Shown here one piece after another: positions 1 through 6,131 of a stretch of 64,000 nt of DNA (its first letter is position 1; each line of letters begins with the position of its first letter). The position numbers and the translations under genes were made by a program. The notes under the pieces are model-generated. The model was not told the origin of the DNA. It worked only from the letters and a program-made list of their open reading frames with translations, and searched no databases. Origin of the DNA: Lachnospiraceae bacterium C7 (GTDB lineage: Bacteria > Bacillota > Clostridia > Lachnospirales > Lachnospiraceae); the NCBI GenBank assembly GCA_900113385.1, contig FOPE01000006.1, forward strand, positions 29,645 through 93,644. Direction: 5' to 3'.

Positions 1-650
1 TATATGAAGATAAACAGGCTAAAATTTTAAATATTTTAGAGGAATGTGCAAAAGCTGGAAATCCAGATATGGTATATGAATTCTGTTCAACTAGCAAAGT
101 AACATTCCCAGGTGCTGGAATTGCAGCACTTGCTACATCAGAAAATAACTTAGCTGATATTAAGAAAAGATTAACAGTTCAAACAATTGGTCATGACAAG
201 ATTAATCAGCTTCGTCATGTAAGATATTTTAAAAACATTGATGGAATTAAGGCTCACATGGCAAAACAGGCTGATATTATTAGACCAAAATTTGAAATGC
301 TAATCGACATGTTAAATAAAGAGATTAAACCACTTGGAATTGGCCAGTGGATTAATCCTGTAGGTGGATATTTCGTATGTTTTGAATCATTAGAAGGTTG
401 TGCAAAAGACATTATTTCAAAATGTAAGGAAGCAGGAGTGACAATGACAGGTGCAGGAGCACCTTTCCCATATGGAAAAGATCCAAAAGATTCAACAATT
501 AGAATTGCACCAACATATCCTTCAATGGAAGAGTTAAGACAGGCAGCAGAAGTGTTTGTGGTATGTGTAAAACTTTCAAGCGTAGAAAAACTTTTACAAA
601 CATCAGAAAGTACAATTCTCGAAGTTGAAGCAGAAGAAGTATTACAGTAA
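1..650 (+). CDS. Aspartate aminotransferase, Ic type (C-terminal part, 5' end outside window)
   Basis: The last 215 residues of a PLP-dependent aminotransferase; the frame is open from base 3 and the start lies before the window. The motif STSKVTFPGAG carries the lysine expected to hold pyridoxal phosphate. The following RHVRYFKN block and the C-terminal GAGAPFPYGKDP and IRIAPTYPS blocks resemble the Ic-type aspartate aminotransferases (Aminotran_MocR family), cytoplasmic enzymes that move the amino group of aspartate to 2-oxoglutarate. The substrate is inferred from family resemblance only. A strong terminator follows at 713-752, so this is the last gene of its unit. Confidence 0.8.
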   Translation, partial: YEDKQAKILNILEECAKAGNPDMVYEFCSTSKVTFPGAGIAALATSENNLADIKKRLTVQTIGHDKINQLRHVRYFKNIDGIKAHMAKQADIIRPKFEMLIDMLNKEIKPLGIGQWINPVGGYFVCFESLEGCAKDIISKCKEAGVTMTGAGAPFPYGKDPKDSTIRIAPTYPSMEELRQAAEVFVVCVKLSSVEKLLQTSESTILEVEAEEVLQ

Positions 651-712
651 TTAATAGAATATAAGAAAAAGTAATAAAATGCGATAATACATTACTAGTC
701 TTATAATATAAG

Positions 713-752
713 AGACTGCGAAAATATTTAATTATTTTTGCAGTCTTTTTTT
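713..752 (+). terminator. Intrinsic terminator after the aminotransferase
   Basis: The arms AGACTGC and GCAGTCT, extended by A/T pairs, form a hairpin that is followed directly by a run of seven T. It sits about 60 bases after the aminotransferase stop codon. Confidence 0.85.
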
Positions 753-797
753 GTTTTTACTTAATTTTGTATCATAATTATTCCCTTCTGCGTGTTT

Positions 798-1976
798 TTA
801 AATTATTTTATTTGAAATAGTAGCTAGAATTAGAAAAATACAAATCATGGCTACCATATAACAAATCTGATCTAAATTTGATACCATTGTTTTAGTAGTT
901 GTTCTTCTTTCATAGGAAAAAGGTATTAATAAAGTTGAAATTAAAAATGATAATATAGCGATTAAAAATGCTATTACAACTACTTTTAAAGAAGTTATCA
1001 ATACCATTGGAATCATTGGTAACAAAAATAAAGAAGTAGCAATTTTTAGTGTATTAATTATTTTTTTAAATTTAAAATGTTTTATTTGATCGGCTGTATG
1101 AAAGAGTATAAAATTTCCGGTTTCATAAGCAGTTAATTCTATGTAAGTATTAGCAAACATATATGATATTGCGGCAGAAAAAGTTATCAGTTGTTTGACT
1201 GATTTTTCATTTTCAAGCATAGATAAAAAAATAGTTAATGCAAAAACATATAGAGCTTCCATAAATTTTATTTTCTTTATGAAAAATAAATAATCTTTTT
1301 CTTTTTTAACTATTTTGAAAGAAGACAATTTTTTTATAAGAATTCCATTATGCGTTGGGCTTTCGATAGAAAGATACTTTAAAGAGAGTAACACGCTAAT
1401 TGCTGTAATTGCAATCTTGAGAATTCTAAATTTGTGTTCAAAAATTCCGTCGATCGGAAGAGATATAATTTTATGATTTGTTAAAATAATAGCTCCGAGG
1501 AAAGCGAAAGTTATCACACTTTTTATTGTCATTGCAATTTCATTGCTGGTCATAGAAAAAACAGCAACTTCAATCGCAGTTATAAGTTCAACAAAAGCAA
1601 TAAATGTTAAACAATCATCTAGATATTTTATTTCAAATGGACATATAAAATAGAGAAAAAATATTTGAAATACAATATATTTATAATATCTCATGTAAGT
1701 TGTGTATTTTTTTGCGTCTAAATTATCAAAAAAGGTTTCTACAAATAGTACATCATCATTTTTTATTTTTTTTAGGACAAATTCTATTGCAAAACATACA
1801 AATATTATTGTTATAAGCAACATTGTTGCTGTATAATGTTTAAATTTATACATTCCAAATTTAGGAAGTATAAGTAAAGCTGAAAATATTAGGAAAAATC
1901 CGAGACAATTTGCGAAACCGTACATGCTGAATTGTAATCTGAATTTTTCGATTCTAAATTTAATTACTTCCTTCAA
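798..1976 (-). CDS. ABC transporter membrane subunit of the bacteriocin locus
   Basis: A 392-residue, very hydrophobic protein with about ten likely membrane segments, the clearest near residues 17-40, 48-67, 95-140, 240-265, 315-355 and 370-390. No catalytic motif is visible. It begins with TTG at 1976 behind a GGAGG site and overlaps the end of the ATPase gene by 17 bases, so the two are translationally coupled. The pair forms an ABC-2-like exporter. Its place directly after the regulator and bacteriocin genes suggests export of, or self-protection against, the peptide encoded at 3265-3396. I do not recognise a named family from the sequence, and the substrate is inferred from context. Confidence 0.7.
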   Translation of the reverse strand: MKEVIKFRIEKFRLQFSMYGFANCLGFFLIFSALLILPKFGMYKFKHYTATMLLITIIFVCFAIEFVLKKIKNDDVLFVETFFDNLDAKKYTTYMRYYKYIVFQIFFLYFICPFEIKYLDDCLTFIAFVELITAIEVAVFSMTSNEIAMTIKSVITFAFLGAIILTNHKIISLPIDGIFEHKFRILKIAITAISVLLSLKYLSIESPTHNGILIKKLSSFKIVKKEKDYLFFIKKIKFMEALYVFALTIFLSMLENEKSVKQLITFSAAISYMFANTYIELTAYETGNFILFHTADQIKHFKFKKIINTLKIATSLFLLPMIPMVLITSLKVVVIAFLIAILSFLISTLLIPFSYERRTTTKTMVSNLDQICYMVAMICIFLILATISNKII

Positions 1977-2613
1977 AAATTCGTTCCTCCATATCTTTAA
2001 TAGTTTTTGTATTGGTAAATGTATCTTTTATTTTTCCAGAGTCTAATACAACGAATTCATCACATAAATCTACTAGTGTGTCTAAAATATGTGAGGAGAT
2101 TAAGATAGTTGCACGTTGTTTTATATTTTGTAGTAATTGTTTTAATTTATAAATATATTTAACATCAATACTATTAAAAGGTTCGTCTAATATAATTAAG
2201 TCATATTTTTTGCACATAATAGGAATTAGAGTTAGCTTTTTTTGCATACCTTGGGATAATTCATCGATAGAGGTTTTTCTTTTTTCCTCCATCTCTAGTA
2301 AGGATATGATTTCGTCAACAGACATTTCTGTCGAAGAAAAATCCACAAATAGCTTTACAAATTCTTCGACTGTTAAAAAATCATATATTTTTATTTCAGA
2401 TGGAATAAAACCGATTGTAAATTCTTTTTTTTCTGTTTCAACTTCATATATTTTATTTGCCTTCATAAAGCCGCTTAAAATTGACATTAATGTAGTTTTC
2501 CCAGCACCATTTTCTCCGACTAAGCCGATTATTTTATTAGATGAAATTTCTAAATTATCTATTTCAAGTGAAAACCCTTTTTTATATTCGTGTTTTATTT
2601 TTCGTATATTCAT
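1960..2613 (-). CDS. ABC transporter ATPase of the bacteriocin locus
   Basis: A 217-residue ABC ATPase. Visible motifs are Walker A GENGAGKTT, the signature ELSQGMQKK, Walker B LIILDEP and the switch histidine in ISSH. The start is placed at MNIRKIKHEYKK (ATG at 2613), which has GGAGGAG just upstream. An earlier in-frame ATG at 2646 lies at or before the predicted transcription start of the promoter at 2652-2680 and is unlikely. The gene overlaps the permease gene at 1960-1976. Such single-domain ATPases energise lantibiotic and bacteriocin exporter or immunity pumps; here the role follows from the neighbours. Confidence 0.85.
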   Translation of the reverse strand: MNIRKIKHEYKKGFSLEIDNLEISSNKIIGLVGENGAGKTTLMSILSGFMKANKIYEVETEKKEFTIGFIPSEIKIYDFLTVEEFVKLFVDFSSTEMSVDEIISLLEMEEKRKTSIDELSQGMQKKLTLIPIMCKKYDLIILDEPFNSIDVKYIYKLKQLLQNIKQRATILISSHILDTLVDLCDEFVVLDSGKIKDTFTNTKTIKDMEERIFEGSN

Positions 2614-2651
2614 TTTCTCCTCCAAATCTACAGTATTAAATATCACTTCTC

Positions 2652-2680
2652 AGTATATATGACTAATAGTATTATTTCAA
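2652..2680 (-). promoter_or_regulatory. Promoter of the bacteriocin exporter genes, with two direct repeats upstream
   Basis: On the minus strand TTGAAA (2675-2680) is 17 bases from TATACT (2652-2657). Directly upstream, two copies of a GTTAnnAAAnTTT element begin at 2691 and 2709, 18 bases apart, the first touching the -35 box. The same promoter and elements stand before the bacteriocin gene, so a common activator, probably the LytTR protein, is likely. Confidence 0.7.
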
Positions 2681-2716
2681 ATTTTTGTAACAAAGAAAAA
2701 TTTCATAACATTTGAT

Positions 2717-3157
2717 TTATTGTAGTAAGTGAATTTTTTTATATGGCCCTCTTTTGCCGCAAGCTAAAAAGGCATCTGGAAATTTGTCGTAAAGATTATC
2801 AAGGTATTTAGGTTCAACTGGAATTTTTTTGCCAGATGAAAGAGTAATTTTTTTTTCGGTAATATTTGCAACAAAAGTACTATTTATAATGTAAGATCTA
2901 TGAACACGTATAAGAGTAGTATTTTTAAATTCGTGTTCTAGGACACCGAGATTTTTAGAAATAGTAATTTCATTACAATCAAAAATTAAACTAGAATAAC
3001 GTCTATAAGCTTTTATATATTCAATATTGCATATAGCAATTTCTTGTTTTTCACCATAATAATCAGAATAGCGAAAAGAATGGTTATGAGAGTTAATCAA
3101 GTTATTTTTAATAGTTTGTGTTGTATTATCGTCCCTAGTATAAATTACAATAGTCAT
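2717..3157 (-). CDS. LytTR-family DNA-binding regulator
   Basis: A 146-residue protein whose residues about 35-125 form a LytTR domain. Typical signs are IEYIKAYRRYSSLIF, the LIRVHRSYIIN block that precedes the DNA-contact region, and the closing SSGKKIPVEPKYLDNL. There is no receiver domain, only a short N-terminal part. LytTR proteins commonly control bacteriocin and quorum-sensing operons by binding direct repeats upstream of -35 boxes. The start is the ATG at 3157, behind CAGGAGAA; an upstream extension to 3256 would read through a terminator. It lies between the bacteriocin gene and the exporter, each of which has a repeat-bearing promoter, and no histidine kinase is nearby. A deleted second copy is at 3508-3628. 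Confidence 0.85.
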   Translation of the reverse strand: MTIVIYTRDDNTTQTIKNNLINSHNHSFRYSDYYGEKQEIAICNIEYIKAYRRYSSLIFDCNEITISKNLGVLEHEFKNTTLIRVHRSYIINSTFVANITEKKITLSSGKKIPVEPKYLDNLYDKFPDAFLACGKRGPYKKIHLLQ

Positions 3158-3209
3158 ATAAATATTCTCCTGTGTTGTTATAATGTAATGTTGCATATAT
3201 TGAATATGA

Positions 3210-3238
3210 CAAAAAGGAATAGCAAAAATTACTATTCC
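3210..3238 (-). terminator. Terminator after the bacteriocin gene
   Basis: On the minus strand GGAATAG and CTATTCC form a hairpin followed by five T. It lies 27 bases after the bacteriocin stop codon and before the regulator gene, so the peptide can be made from a short transcript of its own. Confidence 0.8.
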
Positions 3239-3264
3239 TAAAATTGAAGTTGTCAATTTTTAAA

Positions 3265-3396
3265 TTAGCCGAATAAGTCTTTGATTATGTCGTATGCTGC
3301 AGAGCTAGCATTAAGAAGCTCCCATTTATGTTTCCAACACCATTTAACGGCTTTAGTTCCGTACTTAGAAGTAAATTTTAAAAGTTTCGCAAACAT
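3265..3396 (-). CDS. Putative leaderless bacteriocin, aureocin A53/lacticin Q-like (43 residues)
   Basis: A 43-residue peptide beginning MFAKLLKFTS, continuing KYGTKAVKWCWKHKWELLN and ending with ASSAAYDIIKDLFG. The central block matches in character the KYG-K-AV-W-W-K-LL core that I recall from aureocin A53, lacticin Q and epidermicin (class IId, Bacteriocin_IIi family). It has eight lysines, three acidic residues and three tryptophans, and no double-glycine or signal leader, so it fits a peptide active as translated with its formyl-methionine start. The ATG at 3396 follows AAAGGAAG with good spacing. A strong promoter lies at 3427-3455 and a terminator at 3210-3238. Regulator and exporter genes follow. 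Membrane-permeabilising activity is inferred. The cysteine inside the core and the length of 43 (family members about 50) are unusual. Confidence 0.8.
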   Translation of the reverse strand: MFAKLLKFTSKYGTKAVKWCWKHKWELLNASSAAYDIIKDLFG

Positions 3397-3426
3397 TACA
3401 TTATCTTCCTTTCATTTGATATATAA

Positions 3427-3500
3427 AGTATATAGTTTCTGAAGTATTATTTCAAATTTTTGTAACAAAGAGAATTTCGTGACGAAGAAAATTTCATAAC
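3427..3500 (-). promoter_or_regulatory. Promoter of the bacteriocin gene with three 17-base-spaced operator repeats
   Basis: TTGAAA (3450-3455) and TATACT (3427-3432) are 17 bases apart on the minus strand, giving a leader of about 24 bases. Upstream are three repeats, GTTACAAAAATTT (3454-3466), GTCACGAAATTC (3472-3483) and GTTATGAAATTTTC (3487-3500), whose outer ends are exactly 17 bases apart. The exporter promoter has only two. Confidence 0.7.
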
Positions 3501-3507
3501 ATTTAAT

Positions 3508-3628
3508 TTATTGCAGTAAGTGAATTTTTTATATGGCCCTCTTTTGCCGCAAGCTAAAAAGGCATCTGGAAATTTGACGTAAAGATTATCAAGGTATTTA
3601 GGTCCCTAGTATAAATTACAATAGTCAT
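3508..3628 (-). pseudogene. Remnant of a second LytTR regulator gene
   Basis: It has the same start region as the intact regulator (MTIVIYTRD behind CAGGAGAA, ATG at 3628). A deletion of about 317 bases joins codon 9 out of frame to the last part of the gene, so the frame stops after some 20 further codons. The end of the old gene is at 3508. No LytTR domain remains. Confidence 0.85.
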
Positions 3629-3681
3629 ATAAATATTCTCCTGTGTTGTTATAATGTAATGTTGCATACATTGAATATGAC

Positions 3682-3709
3682 AAAAAGGAATAGCAGAATC
3701 TGCTATTCC
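3682..3709 (-). terminator. Terminator before the regulator remnant
   Basis: GGAATAGCAGA and TCTGCTATTCC form a perfect hairpin followed by five T on the minus strand. It is the counterpart of the terminator at 3210-3238 and now probably ends transcription of the gene at 3806-4651. Confidence 0.75.
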
Positions 3710-3805
3710 TTTAAAATAAGTTTCTTTTTAGTTTAGATAATATATTATTGTTAATTCATTTCATGATGAAAAACCTAAAAAATATATTTCAGCTTTTTTA
3801 AGAAA

Positions 3806-4651
3806 TTAATTGTTTAGTCCATCATAAGTATACATTTTAAGTTTTCCTTTAACTAAAAAGTCTCTATATTCTTTTTGGTTAGGATGATTCATTTGATAAA
3901 GCGCTTGTTCAACAGCTAATTTAACAATTTGATCACTTGGGTGAACTACAGTATTTATATTAAGTTGTGTAATTAAATTGTGAGTTTGGTTTCCATATCC
4001 GTAGATAGAAATAGGATGGTTAGAAAGTTTAGGAGTATTAAAAAGTAGATAATCTACAAAGCGATTTGTAATGCTTGGAGTAGTACAAATAATAGCACCG
4101 CACCCTTTATTGATCATTTCTGTTACAAGTCCGCCAGCTCCGAAATTTGGATTATTAACAACATCATAAATCAAACTTTCATCATAATCTATATGAGACG
4201 AATTTAGAGAATCTGCATAAGCTTTTAAAATCTCTTTAGAAGATGAAACTTTTATATTTGAACAAACAAAAGCTACCTTATGATGATGGGCAGCACTGTA
4301 AGAAACAACAGCTTGATAAAAAGCGCTATAATCATTTTCTAAGATAGCACAATGTGGAGTGTCTTCAGGTTTATTAACTAAAAAAATAACAGGTAAATCT
4401 TTAGGAACAACATCCTCAATTTGAGAATATTTTTCAGCGTTTGAAATTACAATGATACAATCAACAAGGGACGAAAAAGAAGTAAAAAGTTCTCGCTCTC
4501 GTTTAATATCATGATTAGTCATTCCCATTATTACTTGGTATCCTTTTTCATAAAATTTATTACATAGCGAATCTACAAGAGAGTCTCTATAACTACTATC
4601 TATACTTGAAATAATAAAACCTATTTGTTTAGTTGATTTAATATTTGACAT
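3806..4651 (-). CDS. LacI/GalR-type ligand-binding protein without a DNA-binding domain
   Basis: A 281-residue protein that matches the sensor half of LacI/GalR regulators (periplasmic-binding-protein fold). It begins with QIGFIISSIDSSYRDSLVDSL, the strand-helix normally found just after the hinge, and has the ...DCIIVIS and DLPVIFLVN blocks. The usual N-terminal helix-turn-helix of about 55 residues is absent. The ATG at 4651 has AAAGGAGAGG upstream, and no helix-turn-helix can be read in the region before it, so the short form looks genuine. It has no signal peptide and should be cytoplasmic. It stands alone between the bacteriocin locus and the divergent pilus-like locus. Its ligand is unknown, and it may act by pairing with a full-length regulator. 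Confidence 0.65.
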   Translation of the reverse strand: MSNIKSTKQIGFIISSIDSSYRDSLVDSLCNKFYEKGYQVIMGMTNHDIKRERELFTSFSSLVDCIIVISNAEKYSQIEDVVPKDLPVIFLVNKPEDTPHCAILENDYSAFYQAVVSYSAAHHHKVAFVCSNIKVSSSKEILKAYADSLNSSHIDYDESLIYDVVNNPNFGAGGLVTEMINKGCGAIICTTPSITNRFVDYLLFNTPKLSNHPISIYGYGNQTHNLITQLNINTVVHPSDQIVKLAVEQALYQMNHPNQKEYRDFLVKGKLKMYTYDGLNN

Positions 4652-4747
4652 ATTCCTCTCCTTTGTAAATATACTTATTCGTATAAATTTATCGGAAAAA
4701 CAAAAATAAATCTTTACAAGGAAAAAAAATTATGCTATTATTTCACT

Positions 4748-4787
4748 TGTCGCGACATTCATAAATTCAAAGGTTACAAATCGTAAC
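4748..4787. promoter_or_regulatory. Two palindromes upstream of the pilus-like locus
   Basis: TGTCGCGACA (4748-4757) is a perfect 10-base palindrome. GTTACAAATCGTAAC (4773-4787) is a 5-base inverted repeat with a 5-base gap. Both lie in the divergent gap between 4651 and 4840, in AT-rich DNA suited to a promoter. The protein that binds them is unknown. Confidence 0.4.
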
Positions 4788-4839
4788 ATATTCACAAACA
4801 TTATTATATTATTTATTACAAGTAAAAAAGGAGATCAAA

Positions 4840-5031
4840 ATGAAAGAAATTTTTGAACAGTACGGTGGTGTTTTAATTACAGTTGTAGCAATTTTATCTG
4901 TTATTGCAGTTATTATTTTTGTAATTGGACAAGGAAGAGATAGTGTTATTGCACAAGCATTTATTGGGATTATTAATAACTTTGTAAATAAGGCAAATTC
5001 TAATGCAGGAATTAGTGCAAAATTGTTTTAA
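4840..5031 (+). CDS. Small pilin-like membrane protein 1 of the Tad-like locus
   Basis: A 63-residue protein: a short polar start MKEIFEQYGG, a hydrophobic segment at residues 11-29 (VLITVVAILSVIAVIIFVI), then a soluble tail. The layout resembles a tiny Flp-type pilin, but the usual glycine-glutamate cleavage site before the hydrophobic stretch is not present. The same start pattern recurs in three proteins at 8109, 8257 and 8405. It has AAAAGGAG upstream and is the first gene of the locus, 15 bases before the CpaF-type ATPase. Its role as the main subunit of a surface fibre is inferred from context. Confidence 0.6.
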   Translation: MKEIFEQYGGVLITVVAILSVIAVIIFVIGQGRDSVIAQAFIGIINNFVNKANSNAGISAKLF

Positions 5032-5046
5032 ATATGAGGTATAAAT

Positions 5047-6129
5047 ATGCAGTTAGGAAAAGAATATTTTGGACCGTTATGGAAGTTTATATCTGATGAA
5101 AAAATAACAGATATAGATTATAATGGTAAACAAATTTGGCTCACAAACACAGATAATGAGCGATTTGAAGTAGAAAAAGATTTTTTAGAGCAATATATTA
5201 CACCACAATTTATCGAGCAATTTACTCAAAGAATTGCAAACGTGGTTAGTCGTCAATTCAATAAATCAAATCCAGAACTCGAAGCAGAAACCCCAGAACT
5301 TAGAATTACAATTATACATGAATCAGTTTCACGTCAAGGAAGAAGTATATGTATTAGAAAGACCCCACCAGTTATACGACTTACAGAAGAAAAAATGATA
5401 GAAAGCAATTATTGCACAAAGGAAATATTAAAATTATTAGTTAATTGTGTAAAAGGAAAAATGAATTTTTCTTTTGCAGGTGAACCAGGTGTAGGTAAAA
5501 CAGAATGTCTAAAATTTTTCTCACAATTTATTCCAGCAAACGAAAGAGTAATTACAATAGAAGACACATTAGAACTTAGATACCCAACTACGAATCCTAA
5601 CAAAGACTGTGTTGAAATGAAGGTAGATGAGAAACTTTTTACATATTCAGATGCTTTAAAAGCAAGTTTAAGACTTAATCCTAAATGGATTATGCTTTCA
5701 GAAGCACGTTCAAAAGAAGTAAAGTATTTGCTTGAAAGTTGGTCAACAGGTGTACGAGGAATGACAACCTTACATACTTCTGATGTTAGAAATATTCCAG
5801 ATAGAATTTTGAATATGCTAGAAAACAGAATGGACGCAGATAGAATGGAAAATGACATTTATCAGGCACTTGATGTTGGAATTTTAATTCGAAAGAAACA
5901 AAGAGAGGATGGCGAAATGTATCGTTACATAGACCAAATTTGCTTTTTTATTAGAGAAAATGGAGAAAATAAGATAGAGATGGTTGTAAAAAATGGCCAG
6001 TTACTTTTAGATAAATTGCCAAAGCAAGTTGAAGAAAGAATGAAACGAGCTGGGATATCTGATATAGATGTACTTAATTCACGTTTATCTAATAATAGTT
6101 TTTCTTCAGAAGATACTATAGGAGTATAA
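5047..6129 (+). CDS. CpaF/TadA-type secretion ATPase
   Basis: A 360-residue cytoplasmic ATPase of the type II/IV secretion family. Walker A is GEPGVGKT (residues 145-152), a Walker B-like block IMLSEAR is near residue 214, and the conserved GMTTLHTSD block follows. In typical CpaF proteins the Walker B region reads GEAR or GEIR; here the residue before the glutamate is serine. The N-terminal 120 residues carry the SRQGRSICIRK region seen in VirB11/CpaF proteins. It would power assembly of the small pilins encoded around it. It lies 15 bases after the first small-pilin gene and 2 bases before the membrane-platform gene. Confidence 0.85.
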   Translation: MQLGKEYFGPLWKFISDEKITDIDYNGKQIWLTNTDNERFEVEKDFLEQYITPQFIEQFTQRIANVVSRQFNKSNPELEAETPELRITIIHESVSRQGRSICIRKTPPVIRLTEEKMIESNYCTKEILKLLVNCVKGKMNFSFAGEPGVGKTECLKFFSQFIPANERVITIEDTLELRYPTTNPNKDCVEMKVDEKLFTYSDALKASLRLNPKWIMLSEARSKEVKYLLESWSTGVRGMTTLHTSDVRNIPDRILNMLENRMDADRMENDIYQALDVGILIRKKQREDGEMYRYIDQICFFIRENGENKIEMVVKNGQLLLDKLPKQVEERMKRAGISDIDVLNSRLSNNSFSSEDTIGV

Positions 6130-6131
6130 AA

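Larger units (their letters stand above)
3444..3710 (-). repeat. Second copy of the regulator segment, with an internal deletion
   Basis: Bases 3444-3603 repeat 2669-2813 and bases 3602-3710 repeat 3131-3239, almost identically. The stretch matching 2814-3130 is missing, and the junction has a two-base overlap (AC). The repeated unit therefore runs from the terminator before the regulator through the regulator to the promoter after it, which points to an old tandem duplication followed by loss. Confidence 0.85.

Noticed and set aside
2614..2646. Earlier ATG (2646) as start of the bacteriocin-locus ATPase
   Set aside because: It has no ribosome-binding site and lies at or before the predicted transcription start (promoter 2652-2680). 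ATG 2613 has GGAGGAG at the right distance.
3158..3256. N-terminal extension of the LytTR regulator to 3256
   Set aside because: The extension would read through the terminator hairpin of the bacteriocin gene and encodes an unrelated hydrophobic stretch. ATG 3157 has a proper ribosome-binding site, repeated in the deleted copy.
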